Below, in pieces: positions 55,062-64,000 of a DNA stretch of 64,000 bases (the first letter of the stretch is position 1; the number at the start of each line of letters is the position of its first letter). Under the pieces are notes generated by a model. The model made no database searches, had not been told where the DNA came from, and saw only the letters and a list, made by a program, of their open reading frames with translations. The DNA is taken from the NCBI RefSeq assembly GCF_003574445.1, contig NZ_KZ984552.1:62001-126000 (forward strand), given 5' to 3'. The position numbers were made by a program, and so were the translations under genes. Source of the stretch: Streptomyces sp. YIM 130001. Lineage in GTDB: Bacteria; Actinomycetota; Actinomycetes; Streptomycetales; Streptomycetaceae.

Positions 55062-55140
55062 GCCCGCCGCACCAGGCCCCGCGGCCACGATCGGCGGTCC
55101 CACCCCGTCCCGGGAGGCGGGGGCCTGGCACGATGTCAGG

Positions 55141-55920
55141 GTGACCGCACCGCTGACTCCGCCGCACCAGCCGCCCCCGAACGACCCCTGGAGCGCTCCG
55201 CCGCCCGGGGGAGCCGTACCGCCGTGGGCTCCGCGGGACGATGACGACCGGGATCTGCCGGCCGAGATCCGCCAGGCGGTGCTCGTCGCGGTGGGAGTGG
55301 CTGTCAGCGGCCTGCTGCTCGGACTGCTGTGGCTGTGGCTCGCGCCCAGAGTGCCGCTGGTGTCCAACACCGAAGGCGTGTACCTGCGCGACATCGAGGG
55401 TGAGCAGGCCATCGGCGCAGACGGAACCTTCCTGCTGTGCGGTCTCGCGCTCGGCGCGATCAGCGGCGTGGTGGTCTTCCTGCTCCGCAAGAAGGGCGGC
55501 ATCCCGCTGGTGATCGGTCTCGCGGCCGGCGGACTGCTCGCCTCGGTGGTCGCCTGGCGGTTCGGCATCTGGCTCGGCCCCGGCAGCGACGTGGTGGCCC
55601 GGGCGAAGGAGGCGGGCGTGGGCAAGGCCTTCGACGCCCCGCTGAAGCTCAACGCCAAGGGCGCTCTGCTCGCCTGGCCGGTGGCGGCGCTCGCCGTCCA
55701 CCTCGCCGTGACGGCCCTGTTCGGGCCCCGTGATCCCGAGCCGATGCTCGGGGACGCGTATCCGGCGTACGGGAAGCAGGGCTGGCCGGCGCCGACGGGT
55801 CAGAACCCTCCCGGGCCGGGACAGGCGTCTGCCGCCGACCGGCCGCAGCCGTGGGATCCCGGTGCTGCGGGAGAGGCCCACGGCGAGCGCGGTCCGGGCG
55901 GGCGGACGCCGCCGGGCTAG
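55141..55920 (+). CDS. Membrane protein, possibly DUF2567 family
   Basis: This 259-residue protein has a Pro-rich N-terminus (1-40), four helices (AVLVAVGVAVSGLLLGLLWL; TFLLCGLALGAISGVVVFLL; IPLVIGLAAGGLLASVVAWR; ALLAWPVAALAVHLAVTALF) and a Pro/Gly-rich C-terminal tail. An extracytoplasmic loop lies between the first two (WLAPRVPLVSNTEGVYLRDI). The pattern resembles actinobacterial DUF2567 proteins; I recognise this only tentatively. Function unknown. Confidence 0.75.
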   Translation: MTAPLTPPHQPPPNDPWSAPPPGGAVPPWAPRDDDDRDLPAEIRQAVLVAVGVAVSGLLLGLLWLWLAPRVPLVSNTEGVYLRDIEGEQAIGADGTFLLCGLALGAISGVVVFLLRKKGGIPLVIGLAAGGLLASVVAWRFGIWLGPGSDVVARAKEAGVGKAFDAPLKLNAKGALLAWPVAALAVHLAVTALFGPRDPEPMLGDAYPAYGKQGWPAPTGQNPPGPGQASAADRPQPWDPGAAGEAHGERGPGGRTPPG

Positions 55921-56129
55921 GGCACGTCCGGAGGGCACGTCGTCCGGCGCGCAGCCCGCAGCCCGGAGGCGGGAGCGCGTGCCGGTGCCCGGTGAACAGG
56001 CGGCGCCCGGACAGGAACCCGAAGGGTGATCGGGTAACGCTCAGGTAACGGCGTGTGCTGCTGGAACTCCTATGGATCCCTGTGCACTGTTCGACCGTTA
56101 CCCCGGCAGAAGGTTGCACTCTGAATCTA

Positions 56130-56159
56130 TTGAACCTTGGGTAACGCCATTCCTAGCGT
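56130..56159 (+). promoter_or_regulatory. Candidate promoter for the CDP-alcohol phosphotransferase gene
   Basis: TTGAAC (56130-56135) and TAGCGT (56154-56159) are 18 bp apart, 41 nt before the ATG. AAGGAAAG follows within the leader. The rest of the 279-bp gap shows only repeated GGTAACG motifs. Confidence 0.45.
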
Positions 56160-56199
56160 GAGGTGAACATGCTCTGAGCCAAGGAAAGATGGTCGGCCC

Positions 56200-57210
56200 A
56201 TGCCCCGAGAGATACCTCCGCTGCGCGAGGTACGAAGCATCACCCACAAGAAGCGCGACGCCTGGTGGACCGTGATGCTCGTCGATCCGGTCGCCACGCC
56301 GCTCGTGCGGCTGGCTGCCCGATGGACGCGTATCACGCCCAACCAGATCACCTGGGGCGCACTGGTCCTGGGCCTGGGATCGGCGGCATGCTTCGCGCTG
56401 GGGGAGTGGCGGTGGCTGATCGCCGGAGCGGTCCTCTACCACCTGAGCTTCATCCTGGACTGCATGGACGGCAAGGTCGCGCGCCTGACCGGACAGGGCT
56501 CCGTCTTCGGTGCCTGGCTCGACTACATCTTCGACCGGATCCGCGTCATGGCCTGTGCCGTGGCGCTGATGGCCGGCCAGTACCACCGCACCGAGGACAT
56601 CAGATACATCTGGCTCGCAGTCGCCGTCGTCTTCCTCGACGGGCTGCGGTACATCAACTCGCTGGAGATCTTCAAGACCCGGCACACGATGCGCAAGCAG
56701 ATCAAGGCCCGGGTGCGCGCCGCCCGACGTGCCGAGAACGAGGCGGACATCGCGTTCATGGAGGACCTGCTGCGCGCCAACCCCGAGGCGGACGTGGAAC
56801 AGGACGTGCGCGGGGGGTCCGCCACCGCGGACAGCGCTCAGCCGGCGGGGCCGCCGTCGCCCGACGGGCTCGTCGAGGCGGGGTCGACGACGCAGGCCAC
56901 GGCCAAGGTTGTCGATCTGCACCAGGAGTTCCGCAGTCGCTTCCCGATCTACCTCCGGCTCCGTTCCTTCCTGCTGCGCCACCGCATCCGTACGCACCTG
57001 ATCAGCGGCATCGAGTTCCAGATGGCCGTCTTCATCGTCGGGCCGCTGACCGGGCAGGTCATCGGGGCGACCGTGGTGGCCGGCGCGCTGCTGCTCGCCT
57101 TCGAACTCGCCATCGTCTACAAGCTGTTGCTGTCCACCCGCGACTTCGGCCGCACGCTCGCCTCCTTCGAGAGGGATGAGGAGCGGGGGGATCTCTCGGC
57201 CGCTGCCTGA
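56200..57210 (+). CDS. CDP-alcohol phosphatidyltransferase family protein
   Basis: This 336-residue integral membrane enzyme carries the full family motif: Asp87, Asp90-Gly91, Ala94-Arg95, Gly104, Asp108 and Asp112. It transfers a phosphoalcohol from a CDP-linked donor to an acceptor alcohol. Helices flank a cytoplasmic insertion (about 165-240) of charged, Ala/Glu-rich sequence, longer than in phosphatidylglycerophosphate synthases. The C-terminal RFRIYLRLRSFLLRHRIRTH-like basic region and a final helix pair follow. Which lipid it makes cannot be told from the sequence. Confidence 0.9.
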   Translation: MPREIPPLREVRSITHKKRDAWWTVMLVDPVATPLVRLAARWTRITPNQITWGALVLGLGSAACFALGEWRWLIAGAVLYHLSFILDCMDGKVARLTGQGSVFGAWLDYIFDRIRVMACAVALMAGQYHRTEDIRYIWLAVAVVFLDGLRYINSLEIFKTRHTMRKQIKARVRAARRAENEADIAFMEDLLRANPEADVEQDVRGGSATADSAQPAGPPSPDGLVEAGSTTQATAKVVDLHQEFRSRFPIYLRLRSFLLRHRIRTHLISGIEFQMAVFIVGPLTGQVIGATVVAGALLLAFELAIVYKLLLSTRDFGRTLASFERDEERGDLSAAA

Positions 57211-57237
57211 CGCCCGCGGACCGGGCGGGACCTCGTC

Positions 57238-57738
57238 TCAGTGCCGGCCGATCGGCGCCAGTACCGCGCCGGTCAGCCGGACCAGGTCGTCCGGCGCCAG
57301 TTCGACCTCCAGGCCGCGCCGGCCCGCCGACACGTACACCGTCCGGTGGGCCGAGGCCGATTCGTCGACCACCGTGCGCAGTTGCTTGCGCTGGCCCAGC
57401 GGCGAGATCCCGCCGCGTACGTAGCCGGTGGTCCGTTCCGCCGCCGCGGGATCGGCCATCGCGGCGCGCTTGCCGTGCACCGCGGACGCCAGAGCCTTCA
57501 GATCCAGCGAGCCGGCGACGGGCACGACCGCCACGGTGAGTTCGCCGTCCACGTCCGCCACCAGCGTCTTGAACACCCGCTCCGGGGACACTCCGGTGGC
57601 CTCCACGGCCTCGTCCCCGTACGACTGGTGCGCGGGGTCGTGCTCGTACTGGTGGAGCGTGAACGCGGTTCCGGCGGCGGCGAGTGCCACCGTGGCCGGA
57701 GTGCCGCCGGACTGCTGCTTCTTGGGCTTCTTCGCCAA
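57238..57738 (-). CDS. ybaK: YbaK/EbsC-family aminoacyl-tRNA deacylase
   Basis: This 166-residue protein of the YbaK type hydrolyses mischarged Cys-tRNA(Pro). Landmarks are HDPAHQSYGDEAVEATGV, VFKTLVADVDGELTVAVVPV with the active-site lysine, GYVRGGISPLGQRKQLRTVV and RGLEVELAPDDLVRLTGAVL. The start is a TTG at 57738 giving MAKKPKKQQ; no better ATG or GTG lies nearby. It converges with the CDP-alcohol gene, 27 nt apart. Confidence 0.92.
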   Translation of the reverse strand: MAKKPKKQQSGGTPATVALAAAGTAFTLHQYEHDPAHQSYGDEAVEATGVSPERVFKTLVADVDGELTVAVVPVAGSLDLKALASAVHGKRAAMADPAAAERTTGYVRGGISPLGQRKQLRTVVDESASAHRTVYVSAGRRGLEVELAPDDLVRLTGAVLAPIGRH

Positions 57739-57818
57739 CTCGATCGCGCCTTGGGTTCGGTACGGGTGAGGCAGCGCCGCGCGGCCGCACCGGAGCCCGG
57801 GACGCCGCGCGGCAAAGG

Positions 57819-58589
57819 TCAGTTGAGGCTGGTGGGGGAGCGGGTCAGCTCGACCGCCGGGAGCGAGGGCAGATGGCGGAGCACGGCCGTCTCCGCGCGC
57901 AGCAGTTTCAGCTCGTCCCGCAGCCGCGACGCGGTGTCGGGGGCCTGGAGGAGGCGCTGCTTGGCCGGTACGTCGAGCACCGCGGCCGCCGCCACCAGGT
58001 ACGACACGACGGACGGGTCGTCGGGCAGTTCGGCTCCGGTCGCCAGCGACCGCTCGCGGGCACCGGCCAGCCGCTTCTGGTACCCGCGGAAGGCCCGCAG
58101 GACGCCCTCGGCGAGTGCGTCCGCGTCCTGTCCCGGGTCCTCCGGCAGTTCCTCGAGCTCGGCGGTCAGGTACGGGCCCGAGGCGTCCACCGAGAGCAGC
58201 TTCACCCGGCTCGTCCCGGTGGCGAGCACCTCGAAGCTCCCGTCGGGGCGCTCGCGGACGGTGGCCGCGTCGGCGATGCAGCCGGTCCGGTGGAAGGCCC
58301 GCAAGGGATCGTCGCCGAATCCGGCTGTCGGGCCCTGGTCGGGCGTCGCGGTGGGATCGGGCAGCCCGGGGGCGGCGCGGGCGACCTCGTGGCCGTCCCG
58401 GATCGCCACCACGGCGAAGGGGCGGGGCTCGCGGGAGTCGTCGTCGGCGTCGTCGGGAGGGTTCGGATGAGCCTTGACGAGATCGCGCATCATGGCGCGA
58501 TAGCGCTCCTCGAACACGTTGAGGGGCAGCACGAGACCCGGGAACAGGACGGTGTTCAGCGGGAAGAGCGGAAGCCGGACGGTGGTCAC
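57819..58589 (-). CDS. LON substrate-binding domain protein
   Basis: This 256-residue protein consists of the Lon N-terminal substrate-binding domain only: RLPLFPLNTVLFPGLVLPLN, VFEERYRAMMRDLV, FAVVAIRDG, GCIADAATVRERPDGSFEVL and GTSRVKLL. No AAA+ or protease domain follows. Such stand-alone LON domains are common in actinobacteria; their role is unclear. The GTG at 58589 has GAGGG upstream and lies 5 nt from the stop of the preceding gene, so the two are probably co-transcribed. Confidence 0.92.
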   Translation of the reverse strand: MTTVRLPLFPLNTVLFPGLVLPLNVFEERYRAMMRDLVKAHPNPPDDADDDSREPRPFAVVAIRDGHEVARAAPGLPDPTATPDQGPTAGFGDDPLRAFHRTGCIADAATVRERPDGSFEVLATGTSRVKLLSVDASGPYLTAELEELPEDPGQDADALAEGVLRAFRGYQKRLAGARERSLATGAELPDDPSVVSYLVAAAAVLDVPAKQRLLQAPDTASRLRDELKLLRAETAVLRHLPSLPAVELTRSPTSLN

Positions 58590-58594
58590 GACCC

Positions 58595-59674
58595 TCAAGA
58601 GTAATGGGCGTCCACGGTGTCCGAGTGCTTCCGTGCGCCGGGACCCGGCCCGCCGCGCAGCGGTGTGGCGGAGGCCACTTGGAGGCGGACGCCGTCGCGG
58701 AGTGCGAGGAACTGGCCTAGCGGGTCGTCGGACACCCGGTCCCACGGGAACGAGGTCGCGTGCGGACCGATCAGCCGCAGCTGCTCCAGCGCATCCTGCC
58801 AGCGGCCGAGCCGCACCAGGACGTACGTGAGGACGTTGCGGACCTCGGCGGGGTGCGGGTCGCCCGCCTCGTACGCGGTGGAGAGTGCGATCGCCAGATC
58901 GGCCGCGGCCTCCAGCCGGTCCCGGCCGACCGGTCCGGACGCGGGCGGCTCGCCGGCCCTCCCGGTGCCCGGGTCGGTGTCCAGCAGCAGGGCGAGCGCG
59001 GCGCGCACCGGCAGCGCCTGGACCAGCGATCCGGGCAGCGCGTCGGCCGCGGCCAGTTCGGCGAACCGGAAGCACTCGCGGTGCGAGCCGTACCAGGCCG
59101 CGGAGAGGTACTGCAGGGCCGCCGTGTGGCAGCCGTAGTGATGCGGCGAGCGGCGCACCGCCTCGGACCAGAGCCGGGCGAAGTCCTCGTGGGGGGCGCC
59201 GGTGCCGCGCGCGTGGTCCAGGGCCACCCGCCACGGGACCGGGTCGCCGGGATTGCCCTCGGCGGCGGTGGCGACCAACGGGGCCACATCGCGCAGGAGT
59301 TCGCTGCGAGCCGGTGACTCCCAGCCGCGGCGGACCGCGAGCTCGGCCCGTACCAGGGCGACGTCCGGGTCGTAGGGCGAGGAGGCGGTCCACAGATCGA
59401 ACCACTCGGGGCGGCTGCGGGCGAACGCGGCGAGCCGGACCGTGTAGCGGTCGCGGTTCTCCCACTCGGCGGACTCCCGGGAGGCGGCGAGCAGTTTCGC
59501 CGCCGGTCCGTGGTCGCCGCGGCCCGCTGCCACCAGGGCGGGGGCGAGCCGTTCGTCCGGCGCGTCGAGGAGCACCTCGTCGTCCGGAGTGAGGCCGGCG
59601 GCGAGGCGCGGAGCGTGGCGGAGCATCCGGGCCATGGCCAGGATCGCGCGAGGGACAGGCATGGTGCCCACCAT
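58595..59674 (-). CDS. Helical-repeat-like protein of unknown function
   Basis: This 359-residue soluble protein is rich in Ala, Leu and Arg, with helix pairs such as LVAAGRGDHGPAAKLLAASR, ALVRAELAVRRGWESPARSE, RLEAAADLAIALSTAYEAGD and RNVLTYVLVRLGRWQDALEQ, suggesting TPR-like or other alpha-solenoid repeats. I do not recognise the family. No ribosome site is convincing; ATG at 59674 (MVGTMPVPRAILAM) is used, ATG at 59662 and TTG at 59758 are alternatives. It lies immediately before the LON-domain gene. Confidence 0.75.
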   Translation of the reverse strand: MVGTMPVPRAILAMARMLRHAPRLAAGLTPDDEVLLDAPDERLAPALVAAGRGDHGPAAKLLAASRESAEWENRDRYTVRLAAFARSRPEWFDLWTASSPYDPDVALVRAELAVRRGWESPARSELLRDVAPLVATAAEGNPGDPVPWRVALDHARGTGAPHEDFARLWSEAVRRSPHHYGCHTAALQYLSAAWYGSHRECFRFAELAAADALPGSLVQALPVRAALALLLDTDPGTGRAGEPPASGPVGRDRLEAAADLAIALSTAYEAGDPHPAEVRNVLTYVLVRLGRWQDALEQLRLIGPHATSFPWDRVSDDPLGQFLALRDGVRLQVASATPLRGGPGPGARKHSDTVDAHYS

Positions 59675-59789
59675 TGAAAACCGCAGGTGGGGCAGGGGCC
59701 AGAGGAGGGTTGGTGACGCTTTTGTATCGGACTCGAGGGTTGCCTCGGTGCGGGTCAAGAGCCGGTAAAGCCTGGCTCCTGGCGGGCCC

Positions 59790-59822
59790 TGAAGCCGTCG
59801 GACCGCCGGCCGCGGCTTCAGC
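59790..59822. terminator. Hairpin after the beta-helix membrane protein gene
   Basis: CTGAAGCCG (59790-59798) pairs with CGGCTTCAG (59814-59822) around a 15-nt loop, 6 nt beyond the stop of the leftward gene at 59828. Likely terminator. Confidence 0.5.
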
Positions 59823-59827
59823 GGATC

Positions 59828-61408
59828 TCAGCCCCGACGCAGCAGTCGGGACGCACCCGCGGCCACGGTGGTGGCGAGCGTCCAGCCGAGCAGGACCAGG
59901 ATCGCACCGAGCCACTGCCATCGGTCCTCGAGGCGCCAGTAGCCGTCCTGGCCGAGATTGATCACCGGCAGCAGCAGGTCGAGGGCGAACAGTGAGGCGT
60001 TCCACTGCGGGCTCTCGCCGTCCTTGATCTCGGGCGGCTGGTGCTGCGAGAAGACCAGCGCGCCGACGGCCCACAGGAACGCCATCCACACGGCCGCCCG
60101 CCCGGGACGGTAGCCGTACGCCACCGTCCAGTCCTGCACATGACCCCAGATCCTGCCCGGGACGGTCAGCGTCTCGCGGCGGCGGCGCTGTTTGGCCAGC
60201 AGTACCTCGCGGGCGTCGGCGTCCTCCCCGCTGTTGCGCAGCACGCCGGCCAGCATCTCGTACGGCTCCGGGCTGTACTCCGGCGTGGCCGCCGCGACCC
60301 AGGCGATGCGGCGCACCAGCGGGAAGCTGCCGCTGGGGATGAGATTCTCGTACGCGAACCCGGCGACGCTCAGGCCGCCGGGGCCGGGCCAACTCGTCGA
60401 TTTGTCGATCAGGTTGACCACCTTGGCGCCGGACAGCACCATCTTGCCCCGCTGCGGACGCTCGCCGAGGAAGCGGAGTTCCGGTACCTGGATGCGGCGC
60501 AGCGAGACCTCCTGCTCGTTCTCCATCACGAAGCGGGCCTTCTCCAGGTCGAGCGCGTCGCCGAACCGCCCGTCGTTGAGCCGGATTCCGCCGTGGCACT
60601 CGAAGCGCTGCACCCGGACCCCGCGCGCAGGCGTCGCGCCGCTCGTCACCTGCGGATTGCTGAGCGCCGCCGGCGTGAGATACAGGGTGCGCTCCACCGT
60701 CAGCTGCGGGGCGTTCAGCGCCATGCTCCCGTAGGGATTGCTCAGCAGGCTGCCGCGCAGGCTGAGCGAGACGCCGACCTGGGCGCCGCGCAGGCTGATC
60801 TCCCCGTGCGACTCCATGAGTTCGGCCTGCAGGTCCTGGGCGACGGTGAGGCCGTCGGCGATCACGGAGCGCCCGCGCCGGTCGCGGTGCACCACGGCCT
60901 GGTTGAGGAGCAGGTCGGTGCCGATGTGGGCGTCGGTGAGGCGGATGCCGCGGTGCACGTGGCAGCGCGGCAGATGCAGATCGCCCTCGGTGTGCAGGCG
61001 GGCGGCCTCGAGGCGCGGGATCGAGCAGTTCACCATGCGCAGTGTGGTGAAACGGCTCTCCGGCAGCAGCACCTCGTTCTCGAAGCGGCAGCCCTCGAGT
61101 TCCACGTACGGAGTGACCGAGCCACCCGCCACGTCGAGTGTGCCGGTGATCTGGATGCCCTTGAGCTTGATCGAGGAGACCCGGCCGTGCAGTGCGGGCG
61201 GTCCGTCCAGCATCAGCAGGCACACCACGCGGGCCCGCACACTGCGCTCCGCTCCCCACGGGCGCCCGCCGTGCGGGTCGTCGATCTCCGCGTCGCCGAC
61301 GGTGGCGTCGAAGCGGCTGCCGTTGCGGAACGCCTGCCACATGTACATCTCGGCCGCGGTGAATCCCAGACTGTCCGGTGGGTCGCCGCCCTGCCCGTCG
61401 TCGTCCAC
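59828..61408 (-). CDS. Membrane protein with N-terminal parallel beta-helix-like domain
   Basis: This 526-residue protein has, at about 60-350, short repeating strands with alternating hydrophobic residues (IKLKGIQITGTLDVAGGSVT, GCRFENEVLLPESRFTTLRM, GDLHLPRCHVHRGIRLTDAH), typical of a right-handed beta-helix or bactofilin-like fold. A linker with a basic stretch (LLAKQRRRRETLTVPGRIWG) and C-terminal helices (AAVWMAFLWAVGALVF; QWLGAILVLLGWTLATTVAA) follow. Orthologues are sometimes labelled oxidoreductase, but no cofactor motif is visible. GTG at 61408 follows GGGGAGG, slightly distant. Function unknown. Confidence 0.85.
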   Translation of the reverse strand: MDDDGQGGDPPDSLGFTAAEMYMWQAFRNGSRFDATVGDAEIDDPHGGRPWGAERSVRARVVCLLMLDGPPALHGRVSSIKLKGIQITGTLDVAGGSVTPYVELEGCRFENEVLLPESRFTTLRMVNCSIPRLEAARLHTEGDLHLPRCHVHRGIRLTDAHIGTDLLLNQAVVHRDRRGRSVIADGLTVAQDLQAELMESHGEISLRGAQVGVSLSLRGSLLSNPYGSMALNAPQLTVERTLYLTPAALSNPQVTSGATPARGVRVQRFECHGGIRLNDGRFGDALDLEKARFVMENEQEVSLRRIQVPELRFLGERPQRGKMVLSGAKVVNLIDKSTSWPGPGGLSVAGFAYENLIPSGSFPLVRRIAWVAAATPEYSPEPYEMLAGVLRNSGEDADAREVLLAKQRRRRETLTVPGRIWGHVQDWTVAYGYRPGRAAVWMAFLWAVGALVFSQHQPPEIKDGESPQWNASLFALDLLLPVINLGQDGYWRLEDRWQWLGAILVLLGWTLATTVAAGASRLLRRG

Positions 61409-61421
61409 TGCCCCATGACCT

Positions 61422-61473
61422 CCCCGTGCCGCTTACGTCCCCGTGCCGCTTACGTCCCCGTGCCGTGCCGCTT
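61422..61473. repeat. 17-bp tandem repeat upstream of the beta-helix gene
   Basis: ccccgtgccgcttacgt is present twice in tandem (61422-61438, 61439-61455), followed by a third, partly expanded copy. It lies just upstream of the start at 61408. In the 421-bp gap 61409-61829 I see no gene; GTATCA (61772-61777) and TGATAC (61783-61788) form a small inverted repeat before hisD. Confidence 0.7.
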
Positions 61474-61816
61474 GTTCTCCCGCGCCCGCTGCGTGCCGCG
61501 CCCGCCCTCGCCCGCCGAGTCGCCCGCCGTGCCGGACCTGCGTGCGGTGGCAGGGAGGGCGCGCCGGAGCCCGAACGGTTCATGCCCGCTCGGTGACCGG
61601 CTGAACGCTAGTGGTGAACAGAGACTGCGGGGAATACGTGGGGATGGATCAAGCCGTCCCGTCGCGCGCGGTCCGGAGCCGTCCCGCGCCGGGCCGGCGC
61701 GCCCCGTCGACCAGCACCCCAGGACCTACGGGCAGTCGCATCGCGGCGTGTCAGTAGCCGTATCAGCAGCCGTATCAGCCTGTGATACCGACGTCCGGCG
61801 GCCGGTCCAGGTCTGA

Positions 61817-64000
<2,184 letters not shown>

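Overview
The window is high-GC chromosomal DNA (about 70% G+C by eye, strong G/C third-codon bias, many GTG starts) from a Streptomyces or very close relative. The basis is gene order rather than a database match. An unbroken division and cell-wall cluster (rsmH-ftsL-ftsI-murE-murF-mraY-murD-ftsW-murG-ftsQ-ftsZ-pgeF-yggS-sepF-yggT-divIVA, + strand, 13.6-31.4 kb) is followed by ileS, a histone-like/DksA fusion, lspA, rluD, dnaE and the start of the his operon, the order I know from Streptomyces chromosomes.

Left part (1-13.2 kb): a truncated DUF4126 membrane gene; a three-gene leftward operon (ABC-like ATPase, YhgE/Pip membrane protein, TetR regulator) with a 26-bp perfect palindrome at its promoter; a HEPN-family gene, a methyltransferase and a DUF3040 membrane protein; a decayed fragment of a tricarboxylate-transporter receptor gene; a leftward MoxR ATPase-DUF58-transglutaminase operon whose genes overlap by 4 nt; and a beta-carbonic anhydrase.

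Centre (13.2-38.5 kb): the dcw cluster makes lipid II (MurE, MurF, MurD, MraY, MurG), flips and polymerises it at the septum (FtsW, FtsI), and builds the divisome (FtsL, FtsQ, FtsZ, SepF, YggT). DivIVA at the end links it to polar growth. Most junctions overlap by 1-4 nt, indicating translational coupling. The largest internal gap, 283 bp before ftsZ, carries its own promoter-like signals. divIVA ends at a T-tailed terminator facing ileS. ileS is read leftward from a TTG start behind a T-box leader with an AUC specifier.

Right part (38.5-64 kb): GNAT, Na+/H+ antiporter, MscS channel, small alpha/beta hydrolase, PASTA-less Ser/Thr kinase, membrane-anchored DsbA-like protein, DUF2252 protein, DNA polymerase III alpha, NYN-domain protein, ABC-2 exporter pair, CDP-alcohol phosphotransferase, YbaK deacylase, LON-domain protein, a helical-repeat-like protein, a beta-helix membrane protein, then hisD and a truncated hisC.

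I found no tRNA, rRNA, CRISPR array, prophage or intact insertion sequence. The unusual items are an ABC-like ATPase with arginine in place of the Walker A lysine, the TctC remnant, a 149-bp long inverted-repeat element before the kinase gene, the ileS T-box, and long low-complexity extensions on LspA, FtsL, DivIVA and the DksA-like protein.
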